DNA from: Oreocharis arfaki
Lineage: Eukaryota; Chordata; Aves; Passeriformes; Paramythiidae
Length of the DNA stretch: 64,000 nt
Assembly: GCA_013398015.1 (NCBI GenBank)
Contig: VZRR01009809.1
Span: forward strand, 1-64,000
Direction of reading: 5' to 3'
In this document: positions 1-9,530 of the stretch, in pieces
Layout: each line of letters starts with the position of its first letter
Position numbering within the stretch: the first letter of the stretch is position 1
Translations under genes and position numbers: made by a program
Notes under the pieces: model-generated
Told to the model about the DNA's origin: nothing
Seen by the model: only the letters and a program-made list of their open reading frames with translations
Databases searched by the model: none

Positions 1-110
1 GGCGGGAGGAGGAGGAGTCGCTTCGCGAGCGCGCAGCGCGCATGCGCAGGGCCGTGTCACGCGGAGGGTGTGACGTCATGTCGCGACATCAAGAGAGTGA
101 CGAGGGCGCT
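1..110. promoter_or_regulatory. Candidate CpG-rich promoter at the left edge
   Basis: The first ~110 bases are GC-rich and dense in CpG, unlike the DNA that follows. They contain a perfect NRF1 palindrome, CGCGCATGCGCA, at 37-48 and a perfect cAMP-response element, TGACGTCA, at 71-78. Paired NRF1 and CRE sites are typical of TATA-less housekeeping promoters. No exon can be recognised on either strand inside the window, so the transcript probably runs leftwards out of it. In mammals the gene upstream of MYH7B is GSS, transcribed away from it, which makes GSS the natural guess, but nothing here encodes it. Confidence 0.45.
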
Positions 111-690
111 GGGGCTGCAGCTCATGGAATCCGACCGCTGCATGCTATGGGCCAGAGCTGCTGGGAGCCCCGAGCGATGGGCGTGGTTGGCTCGGTGATC
201 TCGGAGGCCCTCCCCAACACCGGCGGTGCCGGGATCCCACGGAAACAGCTCCGCGGTATCTCGGGGGCGCTCGCGCTGGAGCTGTGTTATCTGCTGCCCT
301 CGTGGGGGCCGAAACTCACCCTTGGCAGACAGGAGAAGACAGCGGAAAGGCAAACCTGCCTGACGAAGTGAAAGGAATTTGAAATATCTTTTATGTTTTG
401 CATTTCTTACCCTCTTCCCCACGCACTGCACTGCAGTGACAGGGCCCGGGCAGGGGCTGGCTGCGGGTACCTCGATGCAGCCCCGTCGCTGATGTCCCCT
501 CTTGCTGCCACGGAGCTGTTGAGTGCTGCCGGGTGTCCCCGGGGGATGTCCCCGGCCTTGTGCCGGGGCAGGGAGGTGCTCCCAGGTGCTCAGCAGCGCC
601 TGGCGCGCCCTGGGGCACAGCGCAAGCTGAGGTTTTTCTCGCCCTGGGGCTGTGGATTTGCGCTGCCTCTGCCGCGGTCCCTCGGGACAG

Positions 691-725
691 GGTCTGACCA
701 CAAAACACTCACTGAAGGGGCAGCT
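691..725 (+). repeat. 35-bp direct repeat, copy 1
   Basis: This 35-base stretch begins GGTCTGACCACAAAACACTC and ends at CAGCT. It is repeated without a mismatch and in the same orientation at 6150-6184. The flanking sequence of the two copies does not align, so the match has abrupt edges. It contains TGACCACAA, which resembles a RUNX-type site. It may be a remnant of an interspersed repeat or a duplicated regulatory element. Confidence 0.85.
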
Positions 726-1072
726 CTGCCCTCGTGTCACACAGAGCCAAGGCTGGGGCCCTCCTGGGCCTCCTCACCTGGGGACACCTGGGAAGGGCAG
801 ATCCCAGAACCCTTTCATGTACTCGCAGGACATTCATTTCCCAGCAAGAGGGCTTGAAATGGCAGTGCGGGCAATCTGAGAGGGTTATTCCTCTTTTAGG
901 AGCAGACACAGAGAGTTCATCACTGTTGGACAGGCTGGGACATGACTGGCTCTTTATCCTACTACCTGTGCCAGGAGTTGTCCAGCTCATTTCGAGCCTC
1001 TCAGCTCTGTTCTTAGGGATCTATCACCAAAATGAAGCTCTGTGGTTACAGCTCTCATGGATCTCTTGGAGC

Positions 1073-1541
1073 AGAGCCATGAAGATGCTCCAAGGGCTGG
1101 AGCCCCTCTGCTCTGGAGCCAGGCTGGGAGCGCTGAGGGTGTTCACCTGGAGAAGAGAAGCTCCAGGGAGACCTCAGAGCCCCTTCCAGTGTGTAAAGGG
1201 GCTCCATGAGAGCTGGAGAGGGACTTTGGACAAGGTTCTGGAGTGACAAAACCAGGGGAACTGGCTTCCCACTGCCAGAGGGCAGCGTTAGATGAGATAT
1301 TGAGAAGAAATTCTACCCTGTGAAGGTGGGGAGGCCCTGGCACAGGGTGCCCAGAGAAGCTGTGGCTGCCCCATCCCTGGAAGTGTTCCAGGCCAGGTTG
1401 GACAGGGCTTGGCACAACTTGGTCTAGTGGAAGGGACGTGGACATGGAAGGGACGTGGACATGGACATGGAAGTGACAGGGACGTAGAATGAGATGAACT
1501 TCAAGGTCCCTCCCAATCCAAACCATTCTGTGATTCTATAA
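1073..1541 (+). repeat. CR1 LINE fragment, sense orientation
   Basis: This is a 5'-truncated CR1 retrotransposon tail. Typical CR1 3' phrases are visible: the TGGCTGCCCCATCCCTGGAAG region near 1364, then AGGTCCCTCCCAATCCAAACC and the terminal CATTCTGTGATTCTAT near 1525-1540. A short internal expansion of a GGGACGTGGACATGGA-like unit lies at about 1427-1488. No ORF survives. The left boundary is approximate. Confidence 0.85.
1427..1488. repeat. Minisatellite-like expansion inside CR1
   Basis: Irregular copies of GGAAGGGACGTGGACAT follow one another, with an extra GGACAT step, inside the 3' part of the CR1 fragment. It looks like local slippage after insertion. Confidence 0.6.
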
Positions 1542-2129
1542 ACACCCACCTTGTTTGTTTTCTGGACACAGGAATCCTACTCCTTCCTCTCTGCTGCCCC
1601 ATCTGTCAGTAACTGTGGATTCACACCTTAATTAATACAGATCCAGGCTGTGAATTTGGCAACTGATAATTCAGTCTTATCTCACTGGAAAACTGCCCTG
1701 GGCCAGGATCCAGCTCAGACCCCACCAGAAGTGAGGAACAAATTTTAATAAGGATGCAGAAGGACGAAGTTTTCCCAAACATAAGCATTTCCCTTTTCCG
1801 TTCTCAGTCCCGTCAGGGTCCTGCGTCTCCCCTACCTGATGTTTGCTCTGAGAGTCTGAGAAAGGGCATAAAAAGTTTCGGTTTCTTAGCGGAACATTGC
1901 AGAAATGGTCCAAGTTCATTGCAAAAAGCTGTGAAAAAAGCTCTGTCCTTTCCTTGGGAGTTCCTGGAATGAATGGACCCTGCTCAGAATGGGAGAAGTG
2001 TTTTACAGAGAGCTGTGCCTTGCCTTTTCTGTCTCTTTTCCCAATTCACTCTGGAGAATGAGATTTTTTTCAGAGTAATCCAGTAGCCCAGGGAGGATTT
2101 GTACATGCAGATTGCTCATAATCTCTGCC

Positions 2130-2345
2130 ACAGGGTCAGAGAGCTGCAATGCAGCTCACACGAGGTTGAATCATTAAAAAATATGGCAGACATGGTAAGT
2201 ATTTGGCATGTTCCTTGCAACAAAAGATGAACAACAGCAACTGGGCCATTATCTTTATTCGCTAAAAATAGAGTCCCGCAAAGTTTAAAGAAAAGCATTT
2301 TATATTTGTAAACCTCTCCTCTCCCTGTTAAAGAGCTTTCCAAGA
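2130..2345 (+). promoter_or_regulatory. Candidate upstream muscle element with a MEF2 site
   Basis: CTAAAAATAG at 2262-2271 is a perfect match to the MEF2 consensus YTAWWWWTAR. A GATA-type TTATCT lies just upstream and AT-rich, repeat-free sequence surrounds both. About 7 kb upstream of the MYH7B start codon, it is a reasonable muscle enhancer candidate. Function is inferred from motifs only. Confidence 0.3.
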
Positions 2346-3228
2346 TGGGCTTTGTGGCTTTGGCCTGTCGCGTCCCCTTTCAAAGGCTGCCCTGCGCTCA
2401 GACAATTGAAACTCGAGACAACATCAGCCACAACGGGGTGGGGTAATGAATAGTTGTGCCATGACCCTGCTCTCCTCACTCAGCCGAGCCTGGCACGTGA
2501 ATGGGAGCTCTGCAGCAGGTACATCCCCCAGGCAGCCGCATCCCGCAGCCAGGATGCCCACGGCACATCCCAGGTCCCTGAGCCGTGTAGGGCACCGAGG
2601 GCCCTGGCAGAGCCACCAGAAAGGTGGCAGCAGCTCGCTTGCCCACGCCACTGCTGAGCTTTGCACGGGCATTTGACACCCTGCAGCTGCCGGTGGGTGC
2701 AGAGCTGGGTGCCGGCTGCCCCTCCACGCCTCCAAGGAGCTGCTCATCACTTGCACGCTCGCTGCTCTGGTGCCCTATAATGAGGAAAAAAACAACCCAA
2801 AGCCCCCATTCTCCTTTGCCTTTCCGGCTGCAGAGAAACCAATTTAGCCCAGTCTGAGGTTTTGGGCAGCTCTGTTGTACCTGTGGATATTTGGGCATCC
2901 ATGCAGAAAACAGTGTTTGCAATAGAGCAGTCCCAAAGCCACCCAGTGGTGGTCACACGGCAGGAGGGGATGATGTGATGCCCAGCACCAGGCCCATAAA
3001 GGCAGAACAATAGGGCTGTTTTCATGGAAGAGAGTTCAGAGATCTCCTCGGAGAGCCAGACCTCTCTCTGGCCCATCATCCACGAGAAAGACAAGGCAGA
3101 GCTCCGGGACCCTGGCTTCCCTGCGGTATAAGCACCAGCTTCAGCCGGGGCGTGACAGAAATCTATTGTCTGTAAGGCTCTATTTCGATGTAAAATGCTC
3201 GGGTGAAGCCAGCAAGCCTCCTCCCCCC

Positions 3229-3560
3229 CACGTGTGGCTATTGTTTGAAGTGCGGAACAATTGAAGGGTGCTCTCATGGGCTAAAGATAGAACGGCAGCT
3301 GGTGCTGTCCTTTTCCCTGTAACTGAGAATAAAACAATGCCCGAGTATTGTCTGCATTGCTGGAGCGGTGACATTGGACTCTCTGCCAAGAGAGCATCTA
3401 AAAGATCAATGAAACCCGGGTTTATTTATAAGCGGGTAGTGTCATTTCTTCCCCAAAGTAATTTCACTTCCTTGGCTTTTCCACCAGACCTTTCTGCGCC
3501 GTGAAGCGGCCGCGGAGTGAGGTATAAATAGCCCGAGCCTGGCTGAGAGGGGCAGCAGGA
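3229..3560 (+). promoter_or_regulatory. Candidate MYH7B muscle promoter/enhancer module
   Basis: A compact run of recognisable sites ends in a TATA box: CACGTG at 3229-3234; SOX-type cores at 3240-3245 (ATTGTT), 3256-3261 and 3333-3338 (AACAAT) and 3347-3351 (ATTGT); an E-box CAGCTG at 3296-3301; a MEF2 site TTATTTATAA at 3422-3431; and TATAAATA at 3523-3530 in GC-rich flanks. Transcription would start near 3553, on the strand of MYH7B. MEF2, E-box and SOX6 control are all known for slow myosin genes. The splice from a first noncoding exon here to the acceptor at 9471 cannot be seen directly, so assignment to MYH7B is an inference. Confidence 0.45.
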
Positions 3561-3788
3561 CCGGCCGGTGGCAAACGGAGCTGCCGTGCTGGGCTGCACC
3601 TCTGCTTCCCCCAGCTGTGCCCAAGCCTCGACAGCACCAGGGTGGGGACCAGCCAGGGATGCTGATCCCCTTCTGCTGGCAGGGAGCAGGTCCCTGCAGG
3701 CACAGCCCCAGCGCTGGAGTGCAGGGGCCCAGCAGCTGCTCCCGGGGACGGGATCCGCACCAACACCAGCACTGACTGCCCGGGGGAG

Positions 3789-4115
3789 CTTTTAGAATCA
3801 GCCTGAGAATGTCCCGAGTTGGAAGGGACACACTGGGTTCATCAAAGCCCAGCTCCTGGCCCTGCACACACACCCCAACAATCCCACGCTGGGCATCCCT
3901 GGCAGCGGTGTCCAAACGCTCCTGGAGCTCTGGCAGCCTCGGGGCCGTGCCCATTCCCTGGGGAGCCTGGGCAGTGCCCAGCACCCTCTGGTGAAGAACC
4001 TTTCCCTGATATCCAGCCTGAGCCTGCCCTGGCCCAGCTCCAGCCCTCCCTGGGTGCTGTCCCTGTCCCAAGGAGCAGAGATCAGTGCCTGTCCCTCTGC
4101 TGCCCTTCGGGAGCG
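3789..4115 (-). repeat. CR1 LINE fragment, antisense
   Basis: The plus strand opens with the reverse complement of a CR1 3' end (GAGTTGGAAGGGACACACTGG) and continues through CR1 sequence containing GCAGCCTCGGGGCCGTGCCC. It is nearly identical over about 190 bases to the copy at 62456-62690. No coding capacity remains. The right boundary is approximate. Confidence 0.85.
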
Positions 4116-6149
4116 AGTTACAGACTTCTAGGGAGGGTTATTTCACTTGCCAGCCACCAAGCAGGTGGGAGTATGGACTCTGTGTGTGTGTCCAGCTCAG
4201 CTGCTCTGCTGGGGTGCTCAGGAAACCCTTGATCCCAAAAGCCATGGGACAGAGCCTTGTTTAGGGACAAGGGACAGCTTGTAGGGAAAAGCTGCTGTCT
4301 GCAGTCCAGACTAGAGACTGGATGCCTAGAACCAGACATTCGCTGCAGGTTTGACATGGAAAAGCCCATCTCGGCTGATGTGCCATAGCGAGGTGAGAAC
4401 TTCTCCTGTCGAGATGTGAGGACAGGCAGGAATATTCCTCCCTCCTAGGTCTTGAGAAAGGTCCAAGCTGACCAGATCCCCTAAAGAGCTCCCCTGCCTG
4501 TTGCCACTCCACTTGGAACAATTGTCCCCTGCCATGAGATGGCCTGAGCTCGATCTCATGTGAGGGCTGATGACCCAGAGCAGTGGAGAGGCTTCCCATG
4601 GAGTGAGGGAGAAGGTGCAAGAGGGATGGAGAGAGCAGGGGGCTGGGATGGGATTGTCCCAGGAGCTGATGCTCTGCAGGCAGCTGGTGGTATGGGCTTG
4701 GTGTGTATGTGCAGGACAGCACCCACCCAACCTCCTCCAAAAATCTCCCAAATCTGCTCCCAGATCTCACAGCAGATGAAAACCAGTGCAAAACCAGAGC
4801 AGCTGGGGCACTGCAGAGGCAGACCCTGCCCACAGAGTGTCTGAACTGCAGCCTGGCTCTGGTTCTGATCAGCCTCTGCCCCTTCCTTGCAGCATCCAAG
4901 GCAGCTGCTGGTCATGATTTCCAAAGGCTGCTGTGTTCCAGGGTCTGTCCCGGCAGGCCAGCTACAATTAAGGTGCTATTAAGTATTCAAATGAACAGGG
5001 CAAGGTTCTCTTTACTCTCATTGTTTTGAAGTGCATTGCCAAAACCTCACCGAAGGCTCACACATTCCTGTAATTTTGCAGTGTTCAGTACAACCTTCAT
5101 TCCTACACAGATGCTTTATGATGGCAATCCCCAGAATAAAACCCCTTGGAACCTCAAATCTGGAAAGTCCAAGGCAAACGAACAAAACTTCTCCAGTTTT
5201 CCCAGTGTCCGGGTGACCTCACTCTCTCCATGCATGTGACCTTGCTCACGAGCTCTATACACTAATTTCTCATGCCACGTCTCTTCCAGGTACTTTCTCA
5301 TTCCTGATACTCGTTTTTGAGGCTTTCGGTGTGAGGGTCAGCCACCAACATGCCAAGGCTCATGCATGGCGGGGTGGGAACCACTGCAGGAAGGGGCTCA
5401 TGGCAGCAGGAGCATTGTATGTGTGTGTGTGTGTTCATGGAGGCTTACAGAGGCAGCACTTCACCCCAGCCAAAGGACAGTCAGCTCAGCATGGGTCCAG
5501 CACTGTCCCCAGAGTGGGACATCCAGGCAGTACAGTACCCATGCTGGGAAGTGCCCAGGGAGCTGTGAGATGAGGGGATCCAGTGCTCACTCCATCCTGA
5601 ACCCCACAGGAGCACCTTAACTTTGGGATCCCAGCAGCAGCATTGCTGCTGCCCCCCGCTCCTGCTCACTTCAAGGGGGCATGGAAAGCTGTGCTGGGCT
5701 GGTGGCTGCTGTCTCTGTCACCCTGCTGGGACAGGGCTGGGGGGGCTTAGGGCTTTGCTTTGGAGGGGGCCTTGCACGGGCAGGCTGAGCCAGAGGGATG
5801 TGACCAGTCTGGCAGCAATGGCCTGTCACCTCCTGCCTTGCTGCAAGCAGACATTCCCACTCCATGGAAATATGCCTGAAATAGCCCCTCTGCAGATTGT
5901 CTTTATCTAATCAGCCGCCTTCACACCCCCCTCCAGTGCATTTCAGGGAGCTGATAGTGGGGATATGTTAAGTGTGGAAACCTCTAGCGAGCTGCCCGAC
6001 ACAGAGTGTTACTCTCCTTCCTGCCACTTATCAGAGCCTGCTAATGGGAAACATTCCTCCTGGGGGTCAGGGAGCAGCCAGGGGATTTCTCTGGAGAGGG
6101 TGGCTGAGCCCCTGGCACCCTCCTGGCTCTCCAGGGCTGGATGGGAGCT

Positions 6150-6184
6150 GGTCTGACCACAAAACACTCACTGAAGGGGCAGCT
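6150..6184 (+). repeat. 35-bp direct repeat, copy 2
   Basis: This is identical over 35 bases to 691-725, in the same orientation and 5,459 bases downstream. Identity stops sharply on both sides. Confidence 0.85.
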
Positions 6185-8519
6185 GTGCTGTCTGGTGCTG
6201 GTGGTGTCCTGTCCCACGGGGAGAGGCTTGTCCAGCCCTCGGGGGCTTGGCTGAGGAGCCCCATCCCTTTCCATCATATCATGGGACACCAACACCAAGC
6301 ACAGAGCCCGGAGGGAAGAACAGGGGTGTCTCAGTGGTCTGGGGAGATGATTTCACTTCTGAGGGTGGACATGCAGGGCTGGTGGATCATTTGGGCAGAC
6401 TGTTCACTCTGGGCAAGAGCCACCTAAAGAAAACTCCCCTCTGCTCAGGCTGAAGCCATGAGCCCCTCGTGCCCATGAAATTTTGTGGGAGGTCCATAGG
6501 ATCCTACTGCCCCACTGGGAATGCCCTGTCCCACCTCCATGAGCAGGGCACAGCTCAGGCCTTGCCAGCCGTACAAGGATGAGCTTCCCACCATCCAGAA
6601 AACCACATCAGAAACACCAGCACCAAAAACACCCAAACCTGGCGGAAGAACCCTTCAGCAGCTGCTGGAGTGACCAATTCACATTTCCCCATCTACAGAT
6701 CTGCTCGGCCTTTGATGGACCCTGCTGGAACCTCTTCAAAGAGGGTGAGAAACCAGGGCGAACAGAAGGAACTGCAGGAGGAATCTCCGAAAATAAAATC
6801 GCTTTAAAGATAAGGCAGGGGAGGGGGTGAGCAGAGTGCGGGGCGAGTACATGCCCTGAGAAGAATGTGTGAGGCTGGGCCAGCTGGTGGGTCTGGGCCA
6901 AGGGCTCATCCCACTGCCGGGGCGCTTGTGGCAAAGGTACTTGGCACAGGACCCACCAAAGCCTCGGGTCCCTCCAGGGAGTGGGTGGAAACCTGACTCC
7001 GAGCCCAGGACAGAGAGACAGGAGACCACCAGGGTAACCTCAGAGGGACCCGTGGCCCACCAGAGCCTGTGGCTCCTCAGGACCGTGAAACTCTGCCATC
7101 TTGGCGAGATTGAGCACCTCTGTCATGCCATGGTCAAGAGGGGCCTCAGGACTGGTGGTGTCCCCATGGTCTCCCCGGGGGGTTGCAGCTGCTGCTCACA
7201 AATCCGGATGAGGACCTACACTCCTGAACCTGCTGAGGAGTGCCCACATGGCACATGGAGATGGGGGCCTGCACCCCATTTTATCCCAATGTACCCAAAG
7301 TCCTTGTTCATGCTACAGTTTGCCCTCCATGGGAGCATTTCGATTCTTGGGGGAGTCTGGCACTGTGCAGAGCGCTGACATTGCACTGCACAGCCAGTGA
7401 AGGCAACATCAACCCATCCCTGAGGCCAGCCATCCTCCCTGCCAGGGCTCAGCCCACAGGGGATGGGTCTGGAGTCCTCCTCCACACCATAAATCTCCCA
7501 GACTTCTCTCCAAAGCAGGGTGGGAGGGCAGGGGACCTTTCTGTTGGGGGGTGAGGAGATGGCAGTGCTGGGAACCCAGACTGGGGGTGTGTAGCAGCAA
7601 ACCTGTGTGCTGGATGGAAAGAGTGACCATGGCTGGGGCTTGGATTCAGGGCAGGTGCTGGGGCTACAAAAATCTCTCTGCAACCTGGGCTGTGTGCCCA
7701 GGCTGAAGCCACACGCCCAAAGCAGCCTCTGGTGATGCTATTCTGGCTGTGACAGAGGCCGTGCCACATCCAGCCTGGGCACAGCACTGCCAGCTGATCC
7801 TTAACCACTCCCTGCCTCAGTTTCCCCCGGTCTCAGGAGGGTACAGCAGCCCCAAGTTGCTCTGGGGTGTGAGAGGTGCTGGATGGGGTACATCAAACTC
7901 TGCAGCCACAGGCCCTGGCTCTCCAGGGCAGAAACCTCACTGCACTTTGGATGCCAGCACATAAATGGCTTTTCCTTGAGCTGGCACGACCCTGGGGTGT
8001 CCTGTTCCCCTCTCGGGCAGCCCATGGTGGTGCTGCCAGGATGGAGGTGTGCTCCAGGCTGTGATCACTGTGCTGCACACAGCACCTTTGGGTGCTATCT
8101 GGGTAAAGTGGTGTGCAGGAAACCCAGCAACCTCCCCGTTGAGAGGTTATGAACCTGGCCTAACCAAAGAACGAGCTCCCATGCCACGGTGAGGAGTTCT
8201 GGGAGCAGAACCTGGAGGATCAAGCCCCAGAGTCCTTTCCCTTCCAGACAGTCTGTCTGGGAGAGGCTAAACCAGAGCTGAGTGAGAAGCTAGGATGTTC
8301 CAGCTGGAAAAGCCAATGGCCACACACATCCCACCAAGCAGCAGCTCTCCTGGCATGGTGTGAGGAAGGAGCAGCAGGATGGAGTGCTCAGGTGCAGGAG
8401 GAAGTGGCAGAGCTCTCATTCCTCAGCTCCCCACTGGAGCAGGCAGAGCAGGCTGGGAGAGCTGTGCTGCCTTCCCAAGCTAGAGTCTCTCACTCTGCCT
8501 TTGTACTCGCCTGACAATA

Positions 8520-8735
8520 CAGGAATAAAAATAACCAGGCTGCATTTGCAGAGAGATAAAAGTGAAGTTTGCCTTTTGTGTCTGTCCGGGCAGTGGGACA
8601 GCAGCACCAATGGAGCTGTGTGGACATGACACATGGGAATTTCTGACATATCTTTTCCCACTCTGACCTTGACAGACACAATAAAAAGGGGCTTTGCAGC
8701 ACACACAGAGCCACTCAGTCCTAGCACCAAGGTCA
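8520..8735 (+). promoter_or_regulatory. Weak alternative promoter candidate near MYH7B
   Basis: An AT-rich patch GGAATAAAAATAACC (MEF2-like, one mismatch) lies near 8521-8535. A TATA-like ATAAAAAG is at 8681-8688 and an initiator-like TCAGTCC at 8715-8721, followed by a possible splice donor AAG|GTCAGT at 8731/8732. The TATA-to-initiator spacing of about 36 is slightly long and the implied exon would be tiny. It is recorded only as a second option to the 3523 TATA box. Confidence 0.15.
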
Positions 8736-9471
8736 GTAATACAGAGCATGTCTGTGTGCACGCGTGTCCCCTGTACTAACCCGCTTCACCCCTGCAGGGT
8801 GGCTGATCCCGGAGCACAGGGGCTGGCTCTGGTGGCACGGGGAGGGTGGGACAGACCTGGATCGTGAGCGTTTTTGCTGAGGACTGTGTGTTTTGCCAAG
8901 TTGTGGCTCCATTTGTGATGGCTGCGGCGTTACAGAGCTCTGCAGGGTGGCATTGCATTAGATGGATATTAGGAAGCACGGTCTTAAAAGCGCTTTTCCA
9001 AGCAGCTGCCACGGCAGCCTTCTAGAAGGGTCTTCCCAGGGATAATACATCCAGCCTTGCTTTTATCTTCCTGCAGTATCGCTCAGCAGAACAGCCCTGG
9101 GTCTTTGCGGAGGGTTTGTGCAGGGCACCAGGGCTCCAACGGGTCTGTAGAGCAAGGATGGGTTTTAGCTGAGTTTATCAAGGAAAGAGGTGTTATTGAC
9201 AACCTCACCTAAAGTGGGAATGTGGCTTTTGACACCAAAGCGATTCTGGTCCACCCAGCTGGGACTTCCAGTGTGGGGATGACAGCAGCAGAAGGGAAAG
9301 TGTTCAGTAATTGTCTCATCAATATAATTTTTATCAGCTAGCATTGTTGTCGCTGTCTTCTCTCACTCCCTAAAATTAAAAGCTTGTCTGGTGTCCGTGT
9401 CGCTCTTGGTTCTCAACCCAGCTGCGAGCGCTTTCCCCATGCACTGACTCCTTGTCCTTCCCTCCTTTCAG

Positions 9472-9530
9472 CACTCAGGTGTTTTTCACTCCTCCTTCGC
9501 TGCTGCCAAGTCTCCCTCCAGCCAGACAAG
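9472..9530 (+). other. MYH7B: MYH7B 5' untranslated part of the first coding exon
   Basis: A strong polypyrimidine tract followed by CAG ends at 9471, so the exon carrying the start codon probably begins at 9472. One or more untranslated exons must therefore lie upstream. No other ATG occurs in these 59 bases. Confidence 0.6.

Larger units (their letters stand above)
4116..9471. other. Upstream DNA without a supportable gene
   Basis: Apart from the second 35-bp repeat copy, a short TG run at 5419-5436 and a weak promoter-like stretch at 8520-8735, nothing is recognisable here. Open frames on both strands are short, lack conserved protein motifs and have no convincing splice partners. Untranslated first exons of MYH7B may lie here unseen. 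Confidence 0.6.

Noticed and set aside
42..371. 109-codon open frame at the left edge, overlapping the CpG promoter
   Set aside because: No conserved motif, several internal ATGs and promoter-like composition. It may overlap an untranslated exon but is not supportable as a protein.
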